Assembly (NCBI GenBank): GCA_027485815.1
Contig: JAIXQE010000207.1
Span: 1-64,000, forward strand
From: Opitutaceae bacterium
GTDB lineage: Bacteria; Verrucomicrobiota; Verrucomicrobiia; Opitutales; Opitutaceae
Length of the DNA: 64,000 nucleotides
Direction: 5' to 3'
Below are positions 36,549 through 44,252 of this stretch, piece by piece. The notes under the pieces were generated by a model, which searched no databases, was not told the DNA's origin, and saw only the letters and a program-made list of their open reading frames with translations. The number at the start of each line of letters is the position of its first letter. Position 1 is the first letter of the stretch. Position numbers and translations under genes: made by a program.

Positions 36549-36821
36549 ATGATCCGCCCGACCCTCGCGAACACCCTCCGCGGCGCCGCCCTAGCGCTGC
36601 TCATCGGGGGCTTCGGCGCCTGGCTCGCGACGGGGGCCCATCTCGGATTCACCCAGACCAGCCTCGTCACGATGCAGCGGGACGAGGTCACGGGCATCGA
36701 CTACCCGCAACGTCGGCCCGGGTTTGTCGCCGGCATCGAGATCCCCCTCGGCACCGCCGGCGCCGCGATCATCCTTGCCCTGCTTTCCCTGGCCGCCGAC
36801 CGCCGCCCACCGGCCGCCTGA
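36549..36821 (+). CDS. small membrane protein of unknown function
   Basis: A 90-residue protein with two predicted membrane helices (about 10-28, LRGAALALLIGGFGAWLAT, and about 62-80, GTAGAAIILALLSLAAD) separated by a hydrophilic loop. The loop contains TQTSLVTMQRDEVTGIDYPQRRPGFVAGIEIPLG. I do not recognise a named family. The loop with its DEVTGIDY and PGFVAGIE stretches looks non-random, and codon use is like that of its neighbours, so I accept it as a gene. The start was placed at the ATG 36549, where the first helix begins; the longer track ORF overlaps the exbB leader. It lies 18 bases before yceI and may share its transcript. Confidence 0.65.
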   Translation: MIRPTLANTLRGAALALLIGGFGAWLATGAHLGFTQTSLVTMQRDEVTGIDYPQRRPGFVAGIEIPLGTAGAAIILALLSLAADRRPPAA

Positions 36822-36839
36822 TCCCGCCTCCCTTTCCCG

Positions 36840-37466
36840 ATGAAAACCCACCACCTCACCCGCCTCCCCCTCCTCGTCGCCGCCCTCGGGCTCGCCGCGC
36901 AAGCCGCCCCGCTCACCTTCGACTTCAAGGACCCGAAGGGCGTCAACAACGTCCAGTTCACCCTCGATGCCCCGCTGGAATCGATCACCGGCACCGGCAC
37001 GGGGATCACCGGTTCGGTCAGCTTCGATCCCGCGCAACCCGCCGCCACCAAAGGCAAGATCGTGCTCGAGACGAAATCCCTGACCGTCGGCAACCCGATG
37101 ATGGCCGATCATCTCCGCGGGGAGAAATGGCTCGATGTCGCCAAGCACCCCGCGATCACCTTCGAGGCGGTGAGCCTGTCGAACGTCCGGACCCAGGGGA
37201 ACGTCGTGACCGCCGACGTCGCCGGAAAGCTCACGGTCAAGGGCGTCACCAAGGACATCAAGGTCCCGGTCTCCTTCACCCACCTCCCCGACAAGCTGGG
37301 CGCCCGGGTCAACGACCCGAAGGTCAAGGGCGACCTGCTGGTGCTCCGCGCCAATTTCTCGATCAATCGCGCCGACTTCGGCATCCAGCCGGGCCAGAAT
37401 ACGGACAAGGTCGCCGAAACCATCCAGTTGTCGCTCAGCATCGCCGGCGCTGCGCCCAAGGCCTGA
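36840..37466 (+). CDS. YceI-family periplasmic lipid-binding-like protein
   Basis: A secreted protein of 208 residues with a signal peptide (about 1-21, HLTRLPLLVAALGLAAQA). The YceI domain, a lipocalin-like barrel that binds isoprenoid chains such as polyprenyl pyrophosphate or ubiquinone in studied members, fills the rest. Recognisable parts are GVNNVQFTLDAPLESITGTGTGITGSVSFDP, the conserved MADHLRGEKWLDVAKHPAITFEAV and TVKGVTKDIKVPVSFTH, and a C-terminal FSINRADFGIQPGQNTDKVAETIQLSLSI. The role is often linked to membrane stress, but is not established here. A 10-base hairpin follows the stop codon between this gene and the convergent trpF. It starts 18 bases after the small membrane protein. 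Confidence 0.92.
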   Translation: MKTHHLTRLPLLVAALGLAAQAAPLTFDFKDPKGVNNVQFTLDAPLESITGTGTGITGSVSFDPAQPAATKGKIVLETKSLTVGNPMMADHLRGEKWLDVAKHPAITFEAVSLSNVRTQGNVVTADVAGKLTVKGVTKDIKVPVSFTHLPDKLGARVNDPKVKGDLLVLRANFSINRADFGIQPGQNTDKVAETIQLSLSIAGAAPKA

Positions 37467-37480
37467 GGCGCGCCTCGTGG

Positions 37481-37508
37481 CCGGCGAAGGTCCGAAAGCC
37501 TTCGCCGG
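37481..37508. terminator. hairpin between convergent yceI-type gene and trpF
   Basis: A perfect ten-base inverted repeat CCGGCGAAGG / CCTTCGCCGG with an eight-base loop, in the 42-base gap between two converging genes and directly abutting the trpF stop. It has no T run on either strand, so it may act as a weak bidirectional terminator or a 3' end stabiliser. Confidence 0.45.
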
Positions 37509-38177
37509 TCACTGCGGCCTCGCCGGGTCGGTGACAATGTGCTTTCGGATCGCCGACGCCAGCTCGGCCAGCTTCGCGGCATCCTTCACGCCGGGGGCGC
37601 TTTCCACCCCGCTGTTCACGTCGATCCAACGGGCGCCACTCTGACCGAGCGCCAGGGCGACGTTTTGCGGATTGAGTCCACCCGCCAGAATCCACTGGTG
37701 CGTCGGGTGCTCCCGGCGCAGTCGGGCAAAAGAGTCCCAATCACCCGTCTGGCCACTCCCGCCGAAGCCGGTGGCATGGTAGGTGTCCATCAGCAGCGTG
37801 CCGGCGGCCGCCAGCCATTCCGGGCGCCACGGGGTTCCCGGGGGCAGCTTGGGCGCGAGCCAGAGGCGGCCCGGCGCGGCCGCCGCCCAACCCGCCACCG
37901 TCTCCGCCGGAGTCTCGGCGCGGAAGTGCACCTGCAGGTGATCGAAGCCCGCATCGATCAAGCCCGCGAGAACCTCCGCCCGCGGTTCGACCGTGACTGC
38001 CACCTTTTGCCGGGGCGGCAGCCGCGGCCGCACCGCGCGAAACTGCTCGAGCGTGATGCAACGCGGAGATTTCGGATGGAGGATGAACCCAAGGTAGTCG
38101 GCGCCCACCCGATCGGCCGCCTCCGCGTCCACCAGGGAGCGAAGACCGCAGACCTTGACGCGGATGCCGGCGATCAT
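37509..38177 (-). CDS. trpF: phosphoribosylanthranilate isomerase
   Basis: Catalyses the Amadori rearrangement of N-(5-phosphoribosyl)anthranilate in tryptophan synthesis. A TIM barrel of 222 residues, normal size. Catalytic Cys is in RVKVCGLRS near residue 10. VGADYLGFILHPKSPRCI matches the second strand. The catalytic Asp is in LLMDTYHATGFGGSGQTGDW, and the phosphate-binding ending is WILAGGLNPQNVALAL followed by WIDVNSGVESAPGVKDAAKL. The ATG at 38177 was chosen because it begins MIAGIRVKVCG. The track ORF extends into the preceding gene. It lies 17 bases after the DegT gene, at the end of a run hemC-hemD-degT-trpF. No other trp gene is nearby, so the tryptophan pathway is dispersed. Confidence 0.93.
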   Translation of the reverse strand: MIAGIRVKVCGLRSLVDAEAADRVGADYLGFILHPKSPRCITLEQFRAVRPRLPPRQKVAVTVEPRAEVLAGLIDAGFDHLQVHFRAETPAETVAGWAAAAPGRLWLAPKLPPGTPWRPEWLAAAGTLLMDTYHATGFGGSGQTGDWDSFARLRREHPTHQWILAGGLNPQNVALALGQSGARWIDVNSGVESAPGVKDAAKLAELASAIRKHIVTDPARPQ

Positions 38178-38194
38178 CGGACCTGCCTCCCCGA

Positions 38195-39289
38195 TCAGAA
38201 CGAGTTCACCGACCGGATGACGTGCTCGACCTGGGCATCCGTGAGCTCCGGGAAGATGGGCAGGCTCAGGCAGGTCTCCGCCGCCCGCTCGGCCCGCGGG
38301 AAGGAACCCGGACCGCGGCCTAGGGAAGCATAGCAAGGCTGCAGGTGGAGCGGCCGGGGATAGATCAGGTCGGTCCCGACCTCGAGCCCCGCCAGATGGG
38401 CGCGCAATTCGTCCCGGCGCGGATGCAGCACGGTAAACTGGTGAAAGACCGAGGCCCCGTGTTCCTCCGGACGCGGCAGGCGGGCGTCAGCCAGCCGGAT
38501 CTCCGCGCGGTAGCGGGCCGCGATCGCCTGGCGGCGGGTGGTCCAAGCGCCAAGGTGCGGCAGCTTCACGTTCAGCAGCGCCCCTTGGAATCCGTCCATC
38601 CGGAAGTTGCCGCCGATGATGTCGTGCTGGTAGCGGCGGTCGGACCCGTGCACCCGGATGTGACGGGCCCGGGTCAGCAGCGCCGGATCCCTCGCGACGA
38701 AGGCGCCGGCCTCGCCGCACGCGCCGAGATTCTTGGTCGGGTAAAAGCTGAACGTCCCGGCGTCGCCCAGCAGGCCCACGGGCGTCTCCCGGTACCGGGC
38801 GCCCACCGCCTGCGCGCAATCCTCGATCACAAACAGGCCGTGCCGCCGCGCGATCGCCAGGATCTCGTCCATCCGCGCCGGCTGGCCGAACAGGTGAACC
38901 ACCACGATGCCGCGGGTGCGCGGGGTGATGGCCGCCTCGAGGCGTTCCGGATCAAGGTTGAAGCCGTGCTCCTCGATGTCCGCGAAGACCGGCGTCGCGC
39001 GGACGTAGCTGATGCCCCAGGCGGAGGAAATGAACGTGAAGGGCGAGGTGATGATCTCGTCCCCGGGGCCGAAGCCGGCCAGCAGGCAGGCGACGTGCAA
39101 CGGCGAGGTGCCGCTGTTCATCCCGAGGACGCCCGGATAGCCGAGCGCGGCGCCGAACGCGCGCTCGAACTCCTCGACGTCGCGCCCGAGGCAGAATCGG
39201 TTCGCGTCGTAGGTGGCGGCGAGGGCCGCGAGCGCCTGCTCCCGCAGGACCCGGTGCTGCAGGGATAGATCGAGGAACGGAACCTTCAT
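38195..39289 (-). CDS. DegT/DnrJ/EryC1/StrS family PLP-dependent sugar aminotransferase
   Basis: A 364-residue PLP enzyme of the kind that transfers an amino group to a keto-sugar nucleotide for surface polysaccharides. Typical stretches: MKVPFLDLSLQHRVLREQALAAL, FEEAFG-type start of the large domain, GMNSGTSPLHVACLLAGFGPGDEIITSPFTFISSAWGI, VVHLFGQPARMDEILAIARRHGLFVIEDCAQAVGARY (Asp and Gln contact PLP) and SFYPTKNLGACGEAGAFV, with the Schiff-base Lys. GGNFRMDGFQGALLNVKL also fits. The ATG overlaps the hemD stop as ATGA, so it is coupled to the heme genes, an odd partner. No glycosyltransferase or other sugar gene is nearby; its product is unknown. Confidence 0.92.
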   Translation of the reverse strand: MKVPFLDLSLQHRVLREQALAALAATYDANRFCLGRDVEEFERAFGAALGYPGVLGMNSGTSPLHVACLLAGFGPGDEIITSPFTFISSAWGISYVRATPVFADIEEHGFNLDPERLEAAITPRTRGIVVVHLFGQPARMDEILAIARRHGLFVIEDCAQAVGARYRETPVGLLGDAGTFSFYPTKNLGACGEAGAFVARDPALLTRARHIRVHGSDRRYQHDIIGGNFRMDGFQGALLNVKLPHLGAWTTRRQAIAARYRAEIRLADARLPRPEEHGASVFHQFTVLHPRRDELRAHLAGLEVGTDLIYPRPLHLQPCYASLGRGPGSFPRAERAAETCLSLPIFPELTDAQVEHVIRSVNSF

Positions 39290-40071
39290 CGCGACAGGGC
39301 GGCGCGGAGGGCCGCCACGAGATCCTCCAACGAGGGGGTCGCGGCCTCGAAGGCCACCTCCAGCCCGGCCTTGCGCATCGCCTGTGTGGTGAGCGGCCCG
39401 ATGCTGCCCGCGAGCGGCCGGCGCGCCCCCTCCGCCAAGCGCAGGGCGGCGGACTGGGCCGCGTAGGATTCCACGGCGGAGGCGGAGGCGAACAGGATCG
39501 CGTCCGCCCCGCCGCGACGGAAATCGGCCGCGGCGGCGTCCCCCGCCAAATCCGTCGGTTCCGTCCGGTAAACCGGCAGGCGATCGACGATCGCCCGGGC
39601 CTCCTCCAGGCGGCGGACCAGGGTGTCGCGATTGAGGTTACCCGTCACCACGAGGATCTTGGCGCTGTCGAGGCTCCCGGTCGCGATGAGGGCTTCCGCG
39701 AGGGCGTCTCCCGTGGCCACCGTGGGCTGGCACTCGACCCGCAGGTGCTGCTCGCGGATCGCCGCCGCAGTGGTGTCGCCCACCGCCGCGAAGCGCAGCA
39801 GGCCGAGTGAACGGATATCGTCGAAGATCCGGTGAAACTCCTCGAAGAAACAGCGCACCCCGTTCGCGCTGGTGAAGACGATCCAGTCGTAGGTGCCGAG
39901 CTCGAGTAGGACGTCAGCGAGGGTCTGTTTGTCGATATCCTTGCGGACGCTGATGAGCGGCAGTTCGAGCACCTCCGCCCCGAGGGCCAGGAGGAGGCGG
40001 CCGAGCTCGGGCGCCTGATCGCGCGCGCGCGTGACGGCGATGCGCTTTCCGGCAAGGGATGCGGCGCTCAT
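39286..40071 (-). CDS. hemD: uroporphyrinogen-III synthase
   Basis: Closes and inverts ring D of hydroxymethylbilane in tetrapyrrole synthesis. The 261-residue product has the two-lobed HemD pattern: AGKRIAVTRARDQAPELGRLLLALGAEVLELPLISVR at the start, TYDWIVFTSANGVRCFFE, RFAAVGDTTAAAIRE, ILVVTGNLNRDTLVRRLEE, DAILFASASAVESYAA and GPLTTQAMRKAGLEVAFEA-TPSLEDLVAAL. HemD sequences diverge strongly, but these positions and the linkage to hemC settle it. The start ATG at 40071 overlaps the hemC stop as ATGA. The track start at 40098 is in the hemC coding sequence. The gene overlaps degT by four bases at its end, so hemC-hemD-degT is translationally coupled. Confidence 0.9.
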   Translation of the reverse strand: MSAASLAGKRIAVTRARDQAPELGRLLLALGAEVLELPLISVRKDIDKQTLADVLLELGTYDWIVFTSANGVRCFFEEFHRIFDDIRSLGLLRFAAVGDTTAAAIREQHLRVECQPTVATGDALAEALIATGSLDSAKILVVTGNLNRDTLVRRLEEARAIVDRLPVYRTEPTDLAGDAAAADFRRGGADAILFASASAVESYAAQSAALRLAEGARRPLAGSIGPLTTQAMRKAGLEVAFEAATPSLEDLVAALRAALSR

Positions 40072-40925
40072 GACCGGAGCCCCCATTCCCGGAGCCACCG
40101 GTCGGCGGTCCCGGCCGGCGCGCCGAAGTCATCCGGCGTCAGGCTCGCTTGCCGGATGCCACAGGCCTCGTGGAAGAGATGCAACTGGTCCCCTGCGACG
40201 TGGGCCGCAAACGCGGTCTGGCAGCCGCCGCCAAGGGCCGCTTGGAAAGCCCTTTCGACGGACACCGCGGACATGGTCGCGGCATCGAAACAGCCGGCCA
40301 GCCGGCTGGCATCCGCGGCGCGGCATTGGATGGCAATGGCGCCTTGGCCGACGGCGGGCACCGCCGCGTCGAAGCCGAGGGGGGTAAAGGTGAGGCCGGG
40401 CCACGCACTGATGCCGAGCCGGTGCAGGCCGGCGGCCGCCAGAATCGTTCCGTCGGCCAGCTGCTGCTCGGCGATCTTGCGCAGCCGGGTGTCAACGTTC
40501 CCGCGGATCTCGGTGAAGGCCACTTCCGGGAACAGGCGCTGAACCTGCAGTCGCCGGCGCGGGCTGCCCGTCGCGAGCAACCGCGGCGCGATCACGCCCT
40601 CGCGGAGGACCAGGACGTCCCGCGCGTCGGCGCGCGGGAGATAGCCCGCGATCGCGAGCCCCGCCGCCATTTCCCCAGGCAGGTCCTTGGTGCTGTGCAC
40701 GGCCACGTCGGCTTCGCCGCGCAGCAAAGCCGCCTCCAGCTCACTCGTGAAGAGGCCCTTGCCACCCTTCTTCTCGAGGGACCACTCGGTCTGCCGGTCT
40801 CCGGTCGTGACGATCCGGAGTTCCGCCGTCTCCACGCCGAGGCCGGCCCGGAGGACGGCCGCCACCATCCCGGTCTGCGCGAGGGCGAGCGGGCTCTTGC
40901 GGGTGGCGAGGGTCAGGGTCGGCAT
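40068..40925 (-). CDS. hemC: hydroxymethylbilane synthase (porphobilinogen deaminase)
   Basis: Polymerises four porphobilinogens into hydroxymethylbilane. The 285-residue protein begins TLTLATRKSPLALAQ, and has VHSTKDLPGEMAAGLAIAGYLPRADARDVLV with the catalytic Asp in STKDLP. ATGSPRRRLQVQRLFPEV and IRGNVDTRLRKI follow, and dipyrromethane cofactor Cys235 lies in LGGGCQTAFAAHV. The C-terminal domain is shortened relative to E. coli HemC (313). The ATG at 40925 is only four bases downstream of an intrinsic-terminator-like hairpin at the end of ilvC, which leaves no room for a Shine-Dalgarno sequence. hemD overlaps its stop. It supplies the same pathway as hemH at 11.7 kb. Confidence 0.96.
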   Translation of the reverse strand: MPTLTLATRKSPLALAQTGMVAAVLRAGLGVETAELRIVTTGDRQTEWSLEKKGGKGLFTSELEAALLRGEADVAVHSTKDLPGEMAAGLAIAGYLPRADARDVLVLREGVIAPRLLATGSPRRRLQVQRLFPEVAFTEIRGNVDTRLRKIAEQQLADGTILAAAGLHRLGISAWPGLTFTPLGFDAAVPAVGQGAIAIQCRAADASRLAGCFDAATMSAVSVERAFQAALGGGCQTAFAAHVAGDQLHLFHEACGIRQASLTPDDFGAPAGTADRWLREWGLRS

Positions 40926-40928
40926 CAG

Positions 40929-40969
40929 GATAAAAGAGAGGGCGCAAAGACCGTGGTCTCGGCGCCCTC
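40929..40969 (-). terminator. intrinsic-terminator-like hairpin between ilvC and hemC
   Basis: On the minus strand GAGGGCGC and GCGCCCTC form a perfect eight-base outer stem (40962-40969 with 40938-40945), with a further inner AGAC/GTCT pairing. The tail is TCTTTTATCC. The tail ends about four bases upstream of the hemC ATG. It would terminate the ilvN-ilvC transcript, or act as an attenuator for hemC. Confidence 0.6.
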
Positions 40970-40989
40970 GCGGAGGATTCGACGGGCGA

Positions 40990-42018
40990 TCAGGAATAGG
41001 ACGCCTGGACGCCCTTGATGTTCTTCTTGGTCATCCAGGGCATCATCGAGCGGAGGTAGGCACCGGTCTTCTCGATCTGGTGCTTCTCGCCGGCCTTGAG
41101 CAGGGCGTGGTACTTCTTCAACCCGCCCTTGTGCTCCTTGACCCATTCCTGGGTGAACTTGCCGGACTGGATCTCCTTCAGGATCTTCTTCATCTCGGCC
41201 TTGGTCTGGCGGTTGACCACACGCGGGCCGCGGGTGATGTCGCCGTACTTCGCCGTCTCGGAGATCGAGAAGCGCATCCCGGCGATCCCGCTCTCGTACA
41301 TCAGGTCGCAAATCAGCTTCAGCTCGTGGAGGCACTCGAAGTAGGCCATCTCCGGCTGGTAGCCCGCCTCGACCAGGGTCTCGAAGCCCGCCTGCACCAG
41401 CGCGCTGGCGCCGCCGCAGAGGACCGCCTGCTCACCGAAGAGATCGGTCTCGGTCTCCTCCTTGAAGGAGGTCTTCAGGACGCCAGCCCGCGTGGAGCCG
41501 ATGCCCTTGGCCCAGGCCAGCGCCGTCTTCAGGGCGCGCTTGGACTTGTCCTGCGCGACCGCGACGAGGGCGGGCATCCCCTTACCCTCGGCGTAGAGGC
41601 GGCGGACCATGTGGCCGGGTCCCTTCGGGGCGACCATGATGCAGTCGATGTCCTTGTGCAGCTTGATCAGGCCGAAGTGCACGCTCAGGCCGTGGGAGAA
41701 CAGCAGGGTCTTGCCCTTGGCGAGGTTCGGCAGGATGTCCTGCACGTAGACGTCCGCCTGCTTCATGTCCGGGAGTCCGACCATGATCACGTCGGCGCGA
41801 CGGACCGCCTCGGCGGTGTCGACGACCTCGAAGCCGTGCTGCTCGGCGACGGCGCGGGACTTGGAGCCCGGGTACAGGCCGATGATGACCTTGCAACCGC
41901 TGTCCTTGAGGTTCAGCGCGTGGGCGTGGCCCTGGGAACCGTAGCCGAGGACGGCGAGCGTTTTATTGGAGAACACGCCGAGATCGGCGTCTTTGTCGGT
42001 GTAGACTTTGGCGGGCAT
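40990..42018 (-). CDS. ilvC: ketol-acid reductoisomerase (class I)
   Basis: Second common step of valine, leucine and isoleucine synthesis: isomerises acetolactate or acetohydroxybutyrate and reduces it with NADPH and Mg. The 342-residue product is a class I enzyme of normal length. Seen: the Rossmann motif [38 protein letters not shown] (Ser residues that prefer NADPH), the acidic Mg-binding [22 protein letters not shown], and [31 protein letters not shown]. An ATG starts it at 42018 with a C-rich leader. It follows ilvN by 15 bases. A terminator-like hairpin lies between it and hemC. The large acetolactate synthase subunit (ilvB) is not in the window. Confidence 0.97.
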   Translation of the reverse strand: MPAKVYTDKDADLGVFSNKTLAVLGYGSQGHAHALNLKDSGCKVIIGLYPGSKSRAVAEQHGFEVVDTAEAVRRADVIMVGLPDMKQADVYVQDILPNLAKGKTLLFSHGLSVHFGLIKLHKDIDCIMVAPKGPGHMVRRLYAEGKGMPALVAVAQDKSKRALKTALAWAKGIGSTRAGVLKTSFKEETETDLFGEQAVLCGGASALVQAGFETLVEAGYQPEMAYFECLHELKLICDLMYESGIAGMRFSISETAKYGDITRGPRVVNRQTKAEMKKILKEIQSGKFTQEWVKEHKGGLKKYHALLKAGEKHQIEKTGAYLRSMMPWMTKKNIKGVQASYS

Positions 42019-42033
42019 GGGTGAAAAAGGGGG

Positions 42034-42504
42034 TTAGCGCTTGAGGGCGAGGCGGCCGGTGCGGGCGATTTCGAGGATGCCGAAGGGCTCCAGCAGGCTC
42101 AGCAGGGCGCTGACCTTGTCGTCGGTGCCGGTGAGCTCGATGATGAGGCTGTCCGGCGAGAGGTTCACGATCTTCGCGCGGAAGATGTCGGCCACCTGCA
42201 CGATCTCCGAACGGGAGCGGGCATCGGCGCGGACCTTTACCAGCACGAGCTCACGCTCCACCGCCTGGCCCTCGGTGAAGTCGACCACCTCAACGACGTT
42301 CACCAGCTTGCGCAGCTGCTTGATGCAGAGGTCGAGCTGCGCCCCGTCGCCGTTCAGCACCGTGGTGATGCGCGAGAGCGTGGCGTCGTGCGTCGGCGCG
42401 ACGTTCAGCGAGTCGATGTTGAACCCGCGGCCGGAAAACATGCCGGACACGCGGGCAAGGACGCCGAACTTGTTTTCGACGAGGACGGAGATCGTGTGGC
42501 GCAT
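42034..42504 (-). CDS. ilvN: acetolactate synthase small (regulatory) subunit
   Basis: The regulatory subunit of acetohydroxyacid synthase; it binds valine for feedback inhibition and activates the large subunit. The 156-residue product has the N-terminal ACT domain (about 1-75) with ISVLVENKFGVLARVSGMFSGRGFNIDSLNVAPTHD. The C-terminal domain (about 80-156) includes ELVLVKVRADARSRSEIVQVADIFRAKIVNLSPDSLIIELTGTDDK. Length and sequence match IlvH/IlvN of the longer type. I placed the start at the ATG 42504 (MRHTISVLVENK); the track ORF uses an upstream ATG seven codons earlier that lacks homology. It is downstream of tRNA-Val on the same strand (80-base gap) and 15 bases upstream of ilvC. ilvB must be encoded elsewhere. 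Confidence 0.94.
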   Translation of the reverse strand: MRHTISVLVENKFGVLARVSGMFSGRGFNIDSLNVAPTHDATLSRITTVLNGDGAQLDLCIKQLRKLVNVVEVVDFTEGQAVERELVLVKVRADARSRSEIVQVADIFRAKIVNLSPDSLIIELTGTDDKVSALLSLLEPFGILEIARTGRLALKR

Positions 42505-42584
42505 GGAACGAAGAGTGAGTGGCAAAATCCGGAGGGAGGCCAGCCGAAGTTCAGGGGGTGAGCGATCGGGGCCCGGGACCGGCT

Positions 42585-42661
42585 TGGTGGACGCTGAGGG
42601 ACTCGAACCCCCGACCCTCTCGGTGTAAACGAGATGCTCTAACCAACTGAGCTAAGCGTCC
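42585..42661 (-). tRNA. tRNA-Val (anticodon UAC)
   Basis: The minus strand reads as a full cloverleaf: acceptor GGACGCT paired with AGCGTCC, D arm GCTC...GAGC with AGTTGGTTA loop, anticodon stem TCTCG/CGAGA around the loop TTTACAC, variable GGGTC, and T arm GGGGG/CCCTC with loop TTCGAGT. The 3' discriminator A and CCA end are encoded. Anticodon TAC reads GUA valine codons. It sits between asd (12 bases) and ilvN on the same strand. Confidence 0.97.
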
Positions 42662-42673
42662 GGGCCGTCGCAG

Positions 42674-43723
42674 TCAGGCGCCCGCGGGCCGCAGCAGGCC
42701 CTCGCGCACCATCAGCTCGGCGTTCTGGACGGCGTTGAGCGCCGCCCCCTTCCAAAGGTTGTCCCCGCTCACCCAGAGGGCGAGCCCGTTGTCGAGCGCG
42801 GTGTCGAGCCGGATCCGCCCCACCCCGCACTTCACCTTGCGGGAAAACTCGAGGGGGGTCGGGTAACGCCGCTGCGCGGGGTCGTCCACCAACTCCGCGC
42901 CGGCGAACGCCGCGATCGCGGCCCGGGCGGCCTCCACCGTGACCGGGCGCTCGAACTCCGCATTCACCGCCACCGAATGCGCCCGCACCACGGGCACCCG
43001 CACCGTCGTCGCCGAGACGCGCAGACCGGGCAGGCCCATGATCTTGCGGCTCTCGAGCATCATCTTCGTCTCCTCGCCCGTGTAGCCGTTCGGACCGAAC
43101 GAATCCACCTGCGGGATCAGGTTGAAGGCGATCGGGTACGGGTAGACCTTCGGCTGCGCCGCCGCCCCCCGCACGTGCCCCTGCACCTGCTCCTCCAACT
43201 CGCGGATCGCCTCGGCCCCCGTCCCGGAGACGGACTGGTAGGTCGCCGCAAAGTAACGCCGCAGCCCAAAGGCCTGGTGCAGCGGCCAGAGCGCCATCAG
43301 CGTCACCGCGGTCGAGCAGTTCGGGTTGGCGATGATCCCGCGGTGCCGCCGCAATTCCCCCGGGTTGATCTCCGGAATCACCAACGGGACATCCGGCTCC
43401 ATCCGGTAGTGGGAACTCTTGTCGATCACCAGGCATCCGGCACGGACGGCATCCGGCGCCAGCGCGCGCGTGACGGATCCGCCCGCGGCGAAAAACGCGA
43501 GGTCGACTCCGGCGAAGACCCCGGGGCGGGCTTCCTCAATCGGATAAGTCTTCCCCGCGCAGGTCACGGTCCGCCCTGCGGACCGGGCCGAGGCGAACAG
43601 GCGCAACGATTTCAGGGGGAACCCCCGGTCGCGCAGCAATTGCAGCAGCTCTTGACCGACGGCGCCCGTGGCGCCGACGATGCCGACCGTGACAGAGGGT
43701 GAATTCACGCGGGAATCAGCCAT
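42674..43723 (-). CDS. asd: aspartate-semialdehyde dehydrogenase
   Basis: Reduces aspartyl phosphate to aspartate semialdehyde, the branch point to lysine, diaminopimelate, threonine and methionine. 349 residues by the chosen start. NADP-binding VTVGIVGATGAVGQELLQLL, FFAAGGSVTRAL, VIDKSSHYRMEPDVPLVIPEIN, catalytic Cys136 in IIANPNCSTAV, Gln in YQSVSGTGAEAIREL, and a C-terminal His/Arg region VRVPVVRAHSVAVNAEF. The start is uncertain. The ATG at 43723 shares CATG with the start of the divergent L,D-transpeptidase gene; a GTG at 43708, five codons in, is an alternative. tRNA-Val lies 12 bases after the stop, so asd, the tRNA and ilvN may be in one transcript. Confidence 0.94.
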   Translation of the reverse strand: MADSRVNSPSVTVGIVGATGAVGQELLQLLRDRGFPLKSLRLFASARSAGRTVTCAGKTYPIEEARPGVFAGVDLAFFAAGGSVTRALAPDAVRAGCLVIDKSSHYRMEPDVPLVIPEINPGELRRHRGIIANPNCSTAVTLMALWPLHQAFGLRRYFAATYQSVSGTGAEAIRELEEQVQGHVRGAAAQPKVYPYPIAFNLIPQVDSFGPNGYTGEETKMMLESRKIMGLPGLRVSATTVRVPVVRAHSVAVNAEFERPVTVEAARAAIAAFAGAELVDDPAQRRYPTPLEFSRKVKCGVGRIRLDTALDNGLALWVSGDNLWKGAALNAVQNAELMVREGLLRPAGA

Positions 43724-44252
43724 GCAGCTGGCGAGCAAAGCCTGCGCGCGACTGGGCATCAAGCCCGGACCTCGCCTGCTGCTCGTCCGCATCGGCGCCG
43801 CCACCCTGCAGTTTTACCGCGACGACCGCCTGGTCCGCGCCTACCCGGTCTCCACCTCGCGCCGCCCGCCCTCCAACGTCCGCGACTCCCTCGGGACCCC
43901 CCGGGGCTGGCACGTCATCGCGGAACGCATCGGCGCCGGTCAGCCCGCCGGGATGGTCTTCCGCGCCCGCGTCCCCACCGGCCGCCACTGGAGCGAGGTT
44001 CCGCCCGGCCCCGACGGCCAGGCCCCGGACCTCGTCACCTCACGCATCCTGTGGCTGCGCGGCCTGGAGCCGGGGGTGAACCTCGGGGGCGACGTCGACA
44101 CCTACGCCCGTTACGTCTACATCCACGGGACCAACCACGGCGACCGGATCGGCGAACCGCTCAGCGCCGGCTGCGTCCTGCTCCGCGACGTGGAGATGAT
44201 CGAGCTGTTCGATGAGGTCCGCGTCGGGGACCTCGTCTGGATCACCGACTGA
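43722..44252 (+). CDS. L,D-transpeptidase (YkuD) family protein
   Basis: YkuD-type enzymes crosslink peptidoglycan or attach proteins to it using an active-site cysteine. The 176-residue protein (from the ATG at 43722) has the single YkuD domain: RLLLVRIGAATLQFYRDDRLVRAYPVSTS at the start, NVRDSLGTPRGWHVIAERIG, ILWLRGLEPG, YIHGTNHGDRIGEPLSAGCVLLRDVEMIELFDEV (His in YIHGT, active Cys in SAGC) and VWITD at the end. The usual SHGC reads SAGC here. No signal peptide is evident, which is unusual for a cell-wall enzyme but common in this subgroup. The start codon overlaps that of asd on the other strand. Its end overlaps the next minus-strand gene by 11 bases. Confidence 0.82.
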   Translation: MQLASKACARLGIKPGPRLLLVRIGAATLQFYRDDRLVRAYPVSTSRRPPSNVRDSLGTPRGWHVIAERIGAGQPAGMVFRARVPTGRHWSEVPPGPDGQAPDLVTSRILWLRGLEPGVNLGGDVDTYARYVYIHGTNHGDRIGEPLSAGCVLLRDVEMIELFDEVRVGDLVWITD

